From: Leptolyngbyaceae cyanobacterium
Lineage (GTDB): Bacteria; Cyanobacteriota; Cyanobacteriia; Cyanobacteriales; Aerosakkonemataceae
Direction: 5' to 3'
Assembly: GCA_036703985.1 (NCBI GenBank)
Contig: DATNQN010000053.1
Coordinates: 32,820-96,819, forward strand
Length of the DNA: 64,000 nt
Under the pieces are notes generated by a model that was given only the letters and a program-made list of their open reading frames with translations, had not been told where the DNA came from and ran no database searches. Within the stretch, counting starts at the first letter, position 1. Each line of letters begins with the position of its first letter. Below are positions 1 through 10,684 of this stretch, piece after piece. Made by a program: the position numbers and the translations under genes.

Positions 1-694
1 TTTCCGGATCTTTAGGAGCCAACCTTAAAGCTAACTCCATAAAGCTCAGAGCCAGAAAATACTTGTGAGCAGAATAGGCAATTTCAATTGAAAAATCAAA
101 TATTATTTTAATAAAAGGGTATGGGTCATCTAAATAACTTATACAAGCCTCTGCAAATCCCAAAGTAGCAGGATGACTAGGCGCTTCATTTAAAACACTC
201 TTGAGAACTTGTAATAATAAATTACCATTCAAAAAAATTAGTGTTTCTGACTGAAGAATTTCAATTAATCCTAAAGAAAAAAGTTCTTCCCCTGTAAAAT
301 TATGTAATTTAATAGTAATTTGAATTAAGGATAATAAGTTATTAACATCTGTAGGGTTAATTTCCCGCATATGTTGACGGATTAGCCAAGCAACCGAATT
401 ATTACCCAGATTTTCTTGCCGTTGTGCTTCTACTTCTAACACCTCCATTAATTGCTGCGTCAATTGAACAATTTCTTCTGGTTCCCCTGCTTCCATTCCT
501 AATAACCAAGTCATCTGGGCTTCTGCTTCTTGTCCACTCAAAAGCAACATCAATCCCAAAGGCCAGTAGTGGGACTTTACACTCGGTTCTGCTTCAATTG
601 CTTGTTCGTATAAACTAGCAGCTTGAGTGTAATTTGCTTGCAGCATATATTGATAAGCTTGCTGCTGCCAATTAGCAGTATTTGTAGAATCCAT
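1..694 (-). CDS. TPR protein, N-terminal part (SPINDLY-type O-GlcNAc transferase-like), cut by window edge
   Basis: An open frame runs on the minus strand from an ATG at 694 to the left edge with no stop, about 231 codons. The N-terminus (MDSTNTANWQQQAYQYMLQ) leads into a TPR-like unit (YTQAASLYEQAIEAEPS) and then helical sequence rich in Leu, Glu and Gln. This opening resembles cyanobacterial TPR proteins whose C-terminal half is a SPINDLY-type O-GlcNAc transferase, but that half lies outside the window, so the catalytic assignment is inference. The gene follows the prepilin gene on the same strand, with a strong hairpin between them. The same N-terminal layout (short TPR unit, then a sentence-like 'yWylGL..LLqGqEaEAQ..WL' block) recurs in the proteins starting at 7236 and 10685. 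Confidence 0.75.
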   Translation of the reverse strand, partial: MDSTNTANWQQQAYQYMLQANYTQAASLYEQAIEAEPSVKSHYWPLGLMLLLSGQEAEAQMTWLLGMEAGEPEEIVQLTQQLMEVLEVEAQRQENLGNNSVAWLIRQHMREINPTDVNNLLSLIQITIKLHNFTGEELFSLGLIEILQSETLIFLNGNLLLQVLKSVLNEAPSHPATLGFAEACISYLDDPYPFIKIIFDFSIEIAYSAHKYFLALSFMELALRLAPKDPE

Positions 695-713
695 AGTAAT
701 TAAAAATAAACAT

Positions 714-748
714 AAAGTGGGTAGTAATCAGTGCATACTACCCACTTT
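714..748 (-). terminator. Rho-independent terminator of the prepilin gene
   Basis: A perfect 13-bp inverted repeat (714-726 and 736-748) with a 9-nt loop. On the minus strand it is followed by a T-rich run (ATGTTTATTTTTAATT). It lies 53 nt past the prepilin stop codon, which suits a terminator for a highly expressed single gene and separates it from the TPR gene downstream. Confidence 0.75.
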
Positions 749-800
749 GCCAAAAAATTCATCTGATTTATGTAAAAACCATTCCAGACAGTATAATGTC

Positions 801-1334
801 TTAGATAGGTTGCATAGGATCTTGACACTTGACTTCTGTGTTAGATACGCTGGCAGCACTTAAGGCGGTGTCTGGGGTCTTAGTTTCACATACTACTGCT
901 TGGGAAGTCTTATCTCCACCATCTGGGCCTACCAGAGCTACTGTACCAGCATATTGTTTGATACCAGCAACCAATCTGCTTGCATAGATAGAAACTTTGT
1001 TAGCATCGCCCTCTTTTACTTCATATTTGTAGTTAGTAGTTTGAGTTTTGATCCCAACGCCCAGGTCGTTAAATCTGGCTTGCTCAGTTATAAACTTGCC
1101 TTGTTCTGTAAAGTAAGCTTGTTGACCTTTATTGATCGAACTGACATATTGCTTAGCTTCTGCTTGCTTACCTTTGTTAGCTTGGTTTAAGAAGGATGGT
1201 AGAGCGATCGCAGCCAGAATACCGATAATGATAATAACTACCAACAGTTCAATCAGGGTGAAACCTTGTTCTCCTGTTTGAGCTTTCTTTTGGTTGAGGT
1301 GTAATAAGAATTTAGTTTTGAAAGTAGCGTTCAT
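801..1334 (-). CDS. pilA: Type IV prepilin (PilA-like major pilin)
   Basis: 177 aa. It has a 24-residue positively charged leader ending in Gly24, followed by the type III signal FTLIELLVVIIIIGILAAIA. PilD would cleave between Gly24 and Phe25, and Glu29 is the conserved Glu5 of mature pilin. The hydrophobic N-terminal helix (25-45) is followed by a globular head with only two cysteines, Cys149 and Cys170, in the position expected for the C-terminal disulfide-bonded D-loop. The polymer forms type IV pili used for motility and DNA uptake. The ATG at 1334 has a good ribosome site (AAGGAG, 9 nt upstream) and the gene has its own terminator. The neighbouring TPR/transferase genes raise the possibility of glycosylation; that is inference. 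Which of the usual several pilA paralogues this is cannot be told. Confidence 0.93.
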   Translation of the reverse strand: MNATFKTKFLLHLNQKKAQTGEQGFTLIELLVVIIIIGILAAIALPSFLNQANKGKQAEAKQYVSSINKGQQAYFTEQGKFITEQARFNDLGVGIKTQTTNYKYEVKEGDANKVSIYASRLVAGIKQYAGTVALVGPDGGDKTSQAVVCETKTPDTALSAASVSNTEVKCQDPMQPI

Positions 1335-1343
1335 GAGAAGTTT

Positions 1344-1349
1344 CTCCTT
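1344..1349 (-). promoter_or_regulatory. Shine-Dalgarno site of the prepilin gene
   Basis: AAGGAG on the minus strand, nine bases before the ATG at 1334. It fixes the start and is stronger than the sites of most genes in this window. Confidence 0.7.
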
Positions 1350-1444
1350 CTGCTCTAGGTGAGTGTTTTCTGCCTTCTATTTAGAACTTACCCACAACTC
1401 GCAACTTTCATATCACCTCTGTCAAAAATTTTTTTTGGTTTTGT

Positions 1445-2773
1445 TCAATCCTTTCTGGAACGCCGCTCCAGAAGCAACATTTTGAACTGTTCGAGGGTAA
1501 TTAGCATTGGCTTGATTGCCTCGAAAGCTTGGGCTTCACTAACTGGCTCTAGGGTAACCGGATCGATGGGGCGAACTTGCAGCCAGCGTTGCACCAGGGA
1601 TGGCATCGATTGTGGGCCATCGAACAAGGGCAAAATAAGTGCAGCTACCGTACTATCCATTAAAAGTGGGGACTCTTTGATAAAGGGCAGGTATTTGGAA
1701 ATTTCAGGCAATCGAATTTCAGTTATGCAAGTGAGCATTTCTTCTTTGACCTGGGATACACTCAGGCTGGGAGGCAGATGTACTATGACTGTTTGCCAAT
1801 CCTGGTCTGTCCATTCCCTGGTTGGGACAATGGGAGCAGCTACGTTGGGATGACCGCACCAAAAGTCAAGCAAGCGGTAAGCAGGTTGTAGCAGTTCAAA
1901 TAAATGTAGCCGCTCTTCTTCAGAGAGTTCTGGTAAAGTCATTCCTAAAGATGCTGGCAAATTATCTGGGTCTTGGAATAGATCGAGCAACTCCCACTTG
2001 TGCCAATTCACCATGCTGACAAACTCTAAGCCAGCACCTCTGATGGCAGCGAACATTTCTGGGATTGTATAACCGCGATCGCCTTGGAGTAAATAATTGG
2101 CCAAATACCACTCTTCCTTGTCTTCAAGCTCCGGTCTCCAAGTGGTGGTTTTAAGATTTATGTCATTTCTCAATGCCTTCATCGTTTCCTTTACCTGGTC
2201 TATTTCTAACTGCCCAGGAGTGTCATCCATAAAACCCATCAATTTAAAGAATTTCTGCGCTCTGAAATAGTTGTAGCGTTGAATGGCACTATGCAGGTTG
2301 GCGCGAATCATTCCTTTTGGTTTTAGTACTGCCTTCATACTTTGTAAGCCAGCCGTTATGTCTGGCAACAAGTACAAAGTTTCATCGCAGTGAATATAGT
2401 CAAATTCCATCCCCAGTTTGGTTAGATCGTAAATAGATAAAGCATGGAATTCTACATTTTCAAAACCATGATGCTGCAAGCGCTGTTGTGCTAGTTTTGT
2501 AGATTCTTCCGATAAATCAATGCCAACGATTTTTGCACCGGGATTAGCTACTGCTAAAGCTAGGGATTTGAATCCACTTCCACATCCGGCATCTAAAATT
2601 ACCTTACCCTCAGTGTCTACAACTTCTTGATCTCTCAGGTAATAAGCCATTGTTATGCTGTGGAGAGTCAGATATTTCATGTCATTTGGGTACTGATCCA
2701 AGGGGATTCTTGGATAAGGAGCCGCATCAAATTGTTGGCGAATTTTTTCGATATCAGAGAGTTGTTTTTCCAT
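1445..2773 (-). CDS. Class I SAM-dependent methyltransferase, two-domain
   Basis: 442 aa. The N-terminal half holds a Rossmann-type methyltransferase fold: motif I DAGCGSGFKSLAL near residues 61-73, the acidic end of beta2 (GIDLSEES) about 24 residues later, and a motif-IV-like FDYIHCDETLYLLPD. The C-terminal 200 residues are separate and recall the regulatory or substrate domain that follows some class I methyltransferases. The substrate cannot be read from sequence. The gene is monocistronic-looking: 110 bp after its stop lies the pilin start on the same strand, and upstream it is divergent from NTRC across 408 bp. The ATG at 2773 is the first in frame. Confidence 0.85.
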   Translation of the reverse strand: MEKQLSDIEKIRQQFDAAPYPRIPLDQYPNDMKYLTLHSITMAYYLRDQEVVDTEGKVILDAGCGSGFKSLALAVANPGAKIVGIDLSEESTKLAQQRLQHHGFENVEFHALSIYDLTKLGMEFDYIHCDETLYLLPDITAGLQSMKAVLKPKGMIRANLHSAIQRYNYFRAQKFFKLMGFMDDTPGQLEIDQVKETMKALRNDINLKTTTWRPELEDKEEWYLANYLLQGDRGYTIPEMFAAIRGAGLEFVSMVNWHKWELLDLFQDPDNLPASLGMTLPELSEEERLHLFELLQPAYRLLDFWCGHPNVAAPIVPTREWTDQDWQTVIVHLPPSLSVSQVKEEMLTCITEIRLPEISKYLPFIKESPLLMDSTVAALILPLFDGPQSMPSLVQRWLQVRPIDPVTLEPVSEAQAFEAIKPMLITLEQFKMLLLERRSRKD

Positions 2774-3181
2774 TTAAATTACTCACATTTGAAAATGGAT
2801 TTATTAGTTAGTCGTAAGAGTTATAAAAATTAACTGCTAACTAATAATTGATGAAAATTCTTGATTTTAGATTAACAATATTTTTGTTTTAGCCCAAGAA
2901 TTGCTTCGCGCAATTTTAGTTTTGTGGCTTCATCTAAAATCTCAAATTAATTGGCACTGTCTTAAGTATTCCCCTTTTTAGCTGCAAATTGCAATCATAG
3001 CTTTCTTTTTTGCTAGTGCGGTGCGGCAGAAGTAATCCACCAGTTTTTTCTCGCTATCTTCCCATCTTTTGATCGAAGTGGTGGGAATTTTCTGTCCAGA
3101 TGGACTAGCCTTTTGATTCAGCGGTTGGTTAGAAGTTTATGGTATGTTATATTAAACGTAGTCGTTATGAGTTCAACTTTA
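2774..3181. other. 408-bp divergent intergenic region
   Basis: AT-rich spacer between the methyltransferase and NTRC genes. It must hold both promoters, but I see no convincing operator, RNA gene or strong hairpin. The part from 3113 is open in the NTRC frame from a TTG, but conservation of the family argues translation starts at 3182. Confidence 0.4.
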
Positions 3182-4552
<1,371 letters not shown>

Positions 4553-4573
4553 GGGGCGAATCGGAGTTCAAAG

Positions 4574-4592
4574 TCCCCCTTAAAAAGGGGGA
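4574..4592. repeat. Hairpin of the CCCCCTT-AAGGGGG dispersed repeat type
   Basis: An 8-bp perfect stem (TCCCCCTT / AAGGGGGA) with a 3-nt loop, 22 nt past the NTRC stop and between convergent genes. There is no T-run after it, so it looks more like a dispersed intergenic palindrome than a canonical terminator, though it could end transcription. Confidence 0.55.
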
Positions 4593-4662
4593 TTTAGGGC
4601 GTCTAAAACACCTAAACTCGTAACTAGCAACTTGGATTAGTACAAAAATTACTGACAGTTAG

Positions 4663-7236
4663 CTAAATCACTTGTGCGAAACTGAGGATACTTACTAACT
4701 CATCTATGTTGACAAAAATATCTTCTAGGCGAGCGTTAGGATATAGTAATTGATGCAAGCATTGACCAAGGGAATTTTCACCAATTAAATAGTAATATTC
4801 TAAATTGACTAGATTGCTGATTAGCCAGTAACAAGGGTAAACGTAGTTAGGGGAAAAAATTTCGATTATCTTAGTTCCTGGGCTACAAAATACGGTATTG
4901 GTCAAACCGCTACCGTGAGGCGATACTACTACTTGAGCATTGGCAAATAAGGCAGCTTGTTCAACTACTGACATTGATTCTAGGGTAACAATTCTAAAAC
5001 CAAATTTACTTAAACAATTGACAACTGCTTCTTCATTGATAATGCGTCGATTGGTAGCGTCTTGACGGCTGATATAGAGACGGTCAATTTTTTCAAAATT
5101 TTGAATTGTTTTTTGATTTAAAAAAGTACTTCTTAAGAAATCACAAGCCCATTTTGGCATCCAAGCGATCGTACCAGGAAAAGATGGTACAACTAATTTT
5201 GTTGCTTGTATATGAGGATATCGCTCTGTTGGCAAAATTTTGTTTTCGGAAATTCCCAATAGTTTTAGTGTTTCTCGTTGAAATGGTAGATGATAGCTAA
5301 TTAAAAATTTATCTATATCTGAGAGATTTATGCCACTTTTGTGTAGTAATTCAAGTCGCGGCAAAATGTCGAACATCCAATGAAAATAGAGGTCATTTAA
5401 TAATCCTGATAAAACTGCTACCGTTCCATCGATTTTTTGGATTGGTGGTAATTTACTACTAACACGTAAAATAGAATGATTGCTTGGGTGTTTATCTGGA
5501 TGACCTGGGCTCAAAACTGGGAAATCAGGAGAAATATCGGCTAAAAAATGATTATCTGGAGTTATTACAGCACTTTTATCTTGATTTTTATTTAACCAGT
5601 AACGTCCTTCTGGGACGATCGCAACAAAGCTGGCTGGTAATTCAAATTGACTGCCAAATCGAAAGCTAAAATGGATAAATTTTTCAGGAGTTAAAGGAGG
5701 GCATAAATTAACTGTGTTACTGGGATAGATGGGGAAGTAGTTAGTTTTTTCTAAATTGTATTTGATTGCCCAATCCCAAGTTGATTCATAGAAAGCATTG
5801 GGAGGTTCAATAGGCAGGATTTGTTTAAGCTTTACATCTTCTTGGTAAAGATGGTTAATTATATTGAAGATTTGAGTAGCCATATCGGGGTTAATTTGCA
5901 TAATTTTTTGGAAGTAAGCAATTGCTCGATCGGTTTGTCTATCTTGAGCGAGAGCAATTGCTAAATGCCAGCAAGCATCTAGAGAGTTTGGCTGTAAATC
6001 CAGATGTTTTTCATAATAAGCGATTGCATCTTTTAAGCGATCTATTTTTAACATCAGATCGCCTAAATCTGAATGAATTTCAGTGAGATCGGGGTTGATG
6101 GAGAGTGCCTTTTGATAATTTGCGATCGCTTCATCTAAATCACCTAGTTCAACTTGTGATTTGGCTAAGTAAAAGTAAAAATCTGCTGATTCAGTTTGCA
6201 GTTTTATCGCTTTTTGATAAGTCGCTATTGCCAATTCAAAATTTTCGGTTTCAGCCAACGCTTTACCTAACTCAAAATAAGCTTCAGCCGATTCTTTAAA
6301 ATAAATAGCTTTTTGATAAGCATCTACAGCTAAATCAAATTTGTTTTCTCTCGTTAAGAGCTTTCCCAAAGAAAAATATGTTTCAAAGGTTTCAATATTA
6401 ATATTTAAAGCTTCTAAAAAAATAGCGTTTTCTTTTAAGTTTTCTTGAAGATTGCCGTGTTCGATTAGCTGATTTAGCCAATTGATATAAATACGTGTAA
6501 AATCTTGTTTAATTGCTTTTGTAAATAAAATAACTGCTTCATCTAATTGCTTTTGCTGTAACAGAATATACCCCAAATCTCCGTAGGCTGAGGTGTAGTT
6601 TGGTTCTAATTGAAGAGTCGTTTGAAAATATGCGATCGCTTCATCAAATCTGCCTTGATGGAACAGACACAATGCCAAATTGTAAGTAATTTGGTAATTT
6701 GGTTGAATTGACAAAGCTTTTAAGTAACAATCACTTGCTTCGGCAAAATTTCCTAGTTTTTGCCACACAAATCCTTGATTTTCATAAGCTTCAATCAGAT
6801 TTGAATTAATGTCAATAGCTTTTGACCATAAATCAATAGCTTCATCGTAATTACCCTGTTGCGCTAAAGCGTTAGCCAAATTATGATAAGCTTTATAATT
6901 AGTGTCATCAAACTCCAGTATTTGCCAGTAAATACTTTCAGCTAATGGCAATTTGCGTTTGTTTAAAAATTGATTTGCTAAGGCTTCCAAAACTTCTAAT
7001 AATTCGGTTGTCCACTGATCTATTTCATCAGGTGTCCCCTCGGTAATCGCTGATAACCAAACAGCTTGAGCTTCGGATTCTTCCCCTTGCAAAAATTTTG
7101 CTAATCCGAGATACCAGTAGTTCAACCTTAAACTAGAGTTCGCATAAATACTCTGTTCGCAGAATGCGATCGCATTATCGTATTCTCCTACCAGGAGATA
7201 TTTAGTTAATTGTTGTTGAAATTGAGGGATATCCAT
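4663..7236 (-). CDS. TPR protein with C-terminal glycosyltransferase family 61 domain
   Basis: 857 aa. Residues 1 to about 470 are tandem TPR units (recurrent patterns such as YDEAIDLWSKAIDINSN and LDEAIANYQKALSINPD), a protein-binding solenoid. The C-terminal 380 residues match the GT61/DUF563 family: the region around LSGLLNDLYFHWMFDILPRL and the late signature VVSPHGSGLTNTVFC followed by KIIEIF. GT61 enzymes transfer pentose or GlcNAc residues in polysaccharide or glycoprotein synthesis; donor and acceptor are unknown here. The ATG at 7236 is the first in frame. The gene is divergent from the GT/methyltransferase gene at 7432 across 195 bp, which suggests a shared surface-glycan function. 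No signal peptide is seen, so it is probably cytoplasmic. Confidence 0.88.
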   Translation of the reverse strand: MDIPQFQQQLTKYLLVGEYDNAIAFCEQSIYANSSLRLNYWYLGLAKFLQGEESEAQAVWLSAITEGTPDEIDQWTTELLEVLEALANQFLNKRKLPLAESIYWQILEFDDTNYKAYHNLANALAQQGNYDEAIDLWSKAIDINSNLIEAYENQGFVWQKLGNFAEASDCYLKALSIQPNYQITYNLALCLFHQGRFDEAIAYFQTTLQLEPNYTSAYGDLGYILLQQKQLDEAVILFTKAIKQDFTRIYINWLNQLIEHGNLQENLKENAIFLEALNINIETFETYFSLGKLLTRENKFDLAVDAYQKAIYFKESAEAYFELGKALAETENFELAIATYQKAIKLQTESADFYFYLAKSQVELGDLDEAIANYQKALSINPDLTEIHSDLGDLMLKIDRLKDAIAYYEKHLDLQPNSLDACWHLAIALAQDRQTDRAIAYFQKIMQINPDMATQIFNIINHLYQEDVKLKQILPIEPPNAFYESTWDWAIKYNLEKTNYFPIYPSNTVNLCPPLTPEKFIHFSFRFGSQFELPASFVAIVPEGRYWLNKNQDKSAVITPDNHFLADISPDFPVLSPGHPDKHPSNHSILRVSSKLPPIQKIDGTVAVLSGLLNDLYFHWMFDILPRLELLHKSGINLSDIDKFLISYHLPFQRETLKLLGISENKILPTERYPHIQATKLVVPSFPGTIAWMPKWACDFLRSTFLNQKTIQNFEKIDRLYISRQDATNRRIINEEAVVNCLSKFGFRIVTLESMSVVEQAALFANAQVVVSPHGSGLTNTVFCSPGTKIIEIFSPNYVYPCYWLISNLVNLEYYYLIGENSLGQCLHQLLYPNARLEDIFVNIDELVSILSFAQVI

Positions 7237-7431
7237 ATCACGCCTAAAATAATAGAGTGAGAAAGCTCAAAAATCGAATAAATTAACAAACATACTCTGA
7301 TCGTGGTGCTTATACTCCTATTTTGGCAACATATTTTTATATTACAACTGAAATTTAATAAAGTTTTGTAGTAACCCAATGCTAAAATAATAATTACTCA
7401 AGTCAGCCATTGCCAGCTGCTTTTGGAGATT

Positions 7432-10400
7432 ATGGTGGAAATTATCATCACTGGTGCAAATGCTAATTACTTTGAACTGGTTAAAGGCACTATTCTATCT
7501 ATCCGACAAAAACCACAGGGTCAAACCGCTATTATAGGCTTTTTCGATTTAGGTTGTACTACCGATCAACTTAAGTGGTTAGATAATCAAATAAATATAA
7601 TTAAACAACCTAATTGGGAGTTTGATTTTCCCACCAAAAATGAAGCACCTGACTATTTAAAAGGCTTATTAGCTCGTCCATTTTTGCGTAATTACTTTCC
7701 CAACTTTGATACTTATTTGTGGATAGATGGGGATGCGTGGCTTCAAGAATGGAAAGCGATCGATTTATTTATTCAAGGAGCAAATAAACAAGGATTAGCC
7801 ATCGTTCCCGAAATTAATCGAGGTAGTCATATCCAGTATGGGGGATTACCAGAATACTGGTGGAAATGGACTTATCGCCAATATGAAGAATCTTTTGGGG
7901 AAGAGATTGCTAAGAGTTTTTATAGTTATCCTTTATTAAATGCTGGTGTCTTTGCGCTACATAAAGATGCTCCTCACTGGGAAATTTGGGCAGAATGTTT
8001 ACAAGAAGGATTACAAAAAGCGCATTCTCTAATGACAGACCAGTTTGCCCTAAATTTAGCGGTTTATAATTATGGATTATTCGAGCAAACCGAATTACTT
8101 CCTAGTTGGTGTAATTGGACTTGCCATTTTGGTTTACCAGTTTGGGATAAAGAAAAATCTTGTTTGGTAGAGCCTTATTTACCACACGATCCCATCGGCA
8201 TTTTACATCTAACGAACGAAAAGTATGAGCGAGTTAACTTAGTTTCAACTGATAAAAATTTAGTTGAAGTTAGCCTGCGCTATACTGAAAAAATCTGGTC
8301 AAGTGACATTCAAGTTAATCAAAAGGAAACAAGACAAATGTTAGAAAAAAAAGTAAAAGTAGAAGAAATAAATGTACCCGAAGGAGATTATGTTTCTCCT
8401 GGTTTGCAAATCGTCATTCCAGATAATTGTTTCCCTCATATGATTATCGCTAATAAGGATAATTGTCCTTGGTCTTATATGAGGAGCGAAATACCACATA
8501 ATTGGTATGCCGATGAACGCTATCAGGATGTGGGATTTGTGACTCGCGATGAAGCGCATATCCTTTATAATACTGCCCTAAAATTTAAAGGGAAAAATGC
8601 TTTAGAAATTGGTTGTTGGTTTGGTTGGTCAGCTTGTCATTTAGCTTTGGCTGGAGTTCAATTAGATATTGTAGATCCTGTATTTGTAGATCAAGAAGTA
8701 TACGAAAGCGTAACGAATTCTTTACGTTCTGCTGGAGTGATTGATTCGGTTAAATTAATTAAAGGATATAGTCCTAGTTCAGTTAGAGAATTATTTGCTC
8801 AAAATCAAAAGAAATGGTCGTTAATTTTTATTGATGGAGATCACGAAGCGCCAGCACCTTTGTATGATGCAATCGTTTGCGAACAATTAGCTGAACAAGA
8901 TGCAATTATTCTGTTTCACGATTTAACTTCCCCTGATGTGGTGCAAGGTTTAGATTACCTAAAACAAAGGGGATGGCAGACAATGATTTACCAAACCATG
9001 CAAATTATGGGAGTAGCGTGGCGAGGAAATGTTGAACCCGTTCATCATCAGCCAGATCCTAATGTTGAATGGGATTTACCAGCACATTTGCAACATTATT
9101 CCGTTAGTGGATTGTCAAAAGAAAAAAGAATTGATGGGAAAGAAAGCAATCTAAATTTACTCATTAATACAATAGAAAATATTAATGTAGAGCTTGATTT
9201 TGCCAATAAAGATTTTGATAATTCAGAAGTAGTTAAATTAAATCAAAAAGGAAAGCAATTTTTTGGGGAAGGTAATTTAGAACAAGCATTACTTAACTTA
9301 AAAAATGCAACTGAAATTAATCCTTTATCCTGGACTGCGAATAAATATCTGAGTTTGATTTATTGGCAAAAAGGAGATTTGAAAAAAAGTTTAAATCATT
9401 ATATAATAGCATCCCAATCTGCTAGTTGGGCAATTAGCGATCGCACAAATTATGAATTTCTCAAAATTATCGAAGCAATTAGCAGCTACACCATGCTTCG
9501 TCAGTCAAGATTATTTTCTCTTTATTCATTAGCCAAGCAAATTTGTTTAGAGGATATTCCCGGAAATTTCGTAGAGTGCGGAACTTGCAGGGGTGGAGCA
9601 GCAGCACTGTTAGCATTTGCGATCAAACGCTACAGCCAACGTCCGAGATTAGTATATGCTTTTGATACTTTTGAAGGAATGCCCGATCCTACCGCCGTTG
9701 ATAAACGTGATGGTATACCTGCTAACGATACAGGTTTAGGAGTTGGTACTTTAAAAGCTTCCATAAGTGAAGGTTTGGAGCAAATTTGTCAAGCGCTAGA
9801 TGTAAAAGATATTGTAGTACCAGTTAAAGGATTATTTTCGGAAACTCTTCCTAAATACAAAGCAGAAATAAACAAAATTGCTTTGCTACACGCTGATGGA
9901 GATTGGTATGAATCAACTATGGATATATTTAATCATCTGTTTGAGCAAGTAGTAGATGATGGAATTATCCAAATTGATGATTATGGTTTTTGGGAGGGTT
10001 GTCGGAAAGCTGTCCATGATTTTGAAAGAAATCAAAATATAACATTTCCTCTCAGGGGAATTGATGATACAGGCGTATGGTTCCGCAAACAAAATACATC
10101 TGAATATGATGCTTGGCGTGCTTTATGGTTCTTAGCAGAAGTATCGCAGAAAGCAGGAGATGTAGCTTTAGCAGAAAAAGCTGCTCTTGCCACATTAAAG
10201 TTAGTACCCAGGTTAGTAATGGCAGAAGAAATGTTGGCGCTGCTGCGATTACCTTCTCGAACAGAAAAACTCAACCTGAAAGAAATTAACTTGATTATTT
10301 TCCCCAATTGGAACCAAGCCGAAGAAATATTGCTACCTGAAATAAAAAGGGTGATGAGATATCTGCTCGCGCATCCAGAAAGAAGCAAGATAATTCTGTT

Positions 10401-10653
10401 GATCGAAACAAGTGAAATTACTGAAGAATCAGCAGAAATGGCTATATCTGGAGCAGTGATGGAAATTTTATATGAAGAAGATTTGGATGTTTCCGAGCAG
10501 CCAGAAATAGCTTTTTTGAGTAACTTGAGTCAACGAGAATGGCAAGAACTCCAACCAAAAATTACTAGCAAAATAAATATGCTAAATGAAAATGAAGCAG
10601 CTGTTTTTAAGGTAGAAATAATAGATTTACCAGAATGGCAAATTATTGAATGA
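7432..10653 (+). CDS. Multidomain glycosyltransferase / methyltransferase / TPR / TylF-like O-methyltransferase
   Basis: 1073 aa from the ATG at 7432, which follows GGAG closely; an in-frame TTG lies 9 nt earlier. Domains in order: a nucleotide-sugar transferase-like region (about 1-290) with a DxD-type metal motif WIDGDAW; a class I methyltransferase (about 380-560) with ALEIGCWFGWSACHLA, IFIDGDHEAP and LFHDLTSPDV; one or two TPR units (about 600-670); a TylF/MycF-type O-methyltransferase (about 690-880) with FVECGTCRGGAAAL, LLHADGDWYES and IQIDDYGFW, carrying the acidic metal ligands; and a C-terminal alpha/beta domain (about 890-1073) of the kind seen at the end of other cyanobacterial TPR-transferase proteins. 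It probably builds and O-methylates a glycan. The gene at 10685 follows after 31 nt, probably in the same operon. Confidence 0.85.
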   Translation: MVEIIITGANANYFELVKGTILSIRQKPQGQTAIIGFFDLGCTTDQLKWLDNQINIIKQPNWEFDFPTKNEAPDYLKGLLARPFLRNYFPNFDTYLWIDGDAWLQEWKAIDLFIQGANKQGLAIVPEINRGSHIQYGGLPEYWWKWTYRQYEESFGEEIAKSFYSYPLLNAGVFALHKDAPHWEIWAECLQEGLQKAHSLMTDQFALNLAVYNYGLFEQTELLPSWCNWTCHFGLPVWDKEKSCLVEPYLPHDPIGILHLTNEKYERVNLVSTDKNLVEVSLRYTEKIWSSDIQVNQKETRQMLEKKVKVEEINVPEGDYVSPGLQIVIPDNCFPHMIIANKDNCPWSYMRSEIPHNWYADERYQDVGFVTRDEAHILYNTALKFKGKNALEIGCWFGWSACHLALAGVQLDIVDPVFVDQEVYESVTNSLRSAGVIDSVKLIKGYSPSSVRELFAQNQKKWSLIFIDGDHEAPAPLYDAIVCEQLAEQDAIILFHDLTSPDVVQGLDYLKQRGWQTMIYQTMQIMGVAWRGNVEPVHHQPDPNVEWDLPAHLQHYSVSGLSKEKRIDGKESNLNLLINTIENINVELDFANKDFDNSEVVKLNQKGKQFFGEGNLEQALLNLKNATEINPLSWTANKYLSLIYWQKGDLKKSLNHYIIASQSASWAISDRTNYEFLKIIEAISSYTMLRQSRLFSLYSLAKQICLEDIPGNFVECGTCRGGAAALLAFAIKRYSQRPRLVYAFDTFEGMPDPTAVDKRDGIPANDTGLGVGTLKASISEGLEQICQALDVKDIVVPVKGLFSETLPKYKAEINKIALLHADGDWYESTMDIFNHLFEQVVDDGIIQIDDYGFWEGCRKAVHDFERNQNITFPLRGIDDTGVWFRKQNTSEYDAWRALWFLAEVSQKAGDVALAEKAALATLKLVPRLVMAEEMLALLRLPSRTEKLNLKEINLIIFPNWNQAEEILLPEIKRVMRYLLAHPERSKIILLIETSEITEESAEMAISGAVMEILYEEDLDVSEQPEIAFLSNLSQREWQELQPKITSKINMLNENEAAVFKVEIIDLPEWQIIE

Positions 10654-10684
10654 CATAGGTAAATAGAAAATCTATAATCAATTT

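Noticed and set aside
3113..3181. Extended N-terminus of NTRC from a TTG
   Set aside because: The family starts at MANPTVENL and the extra 23 residues look like chance translation of the leader.
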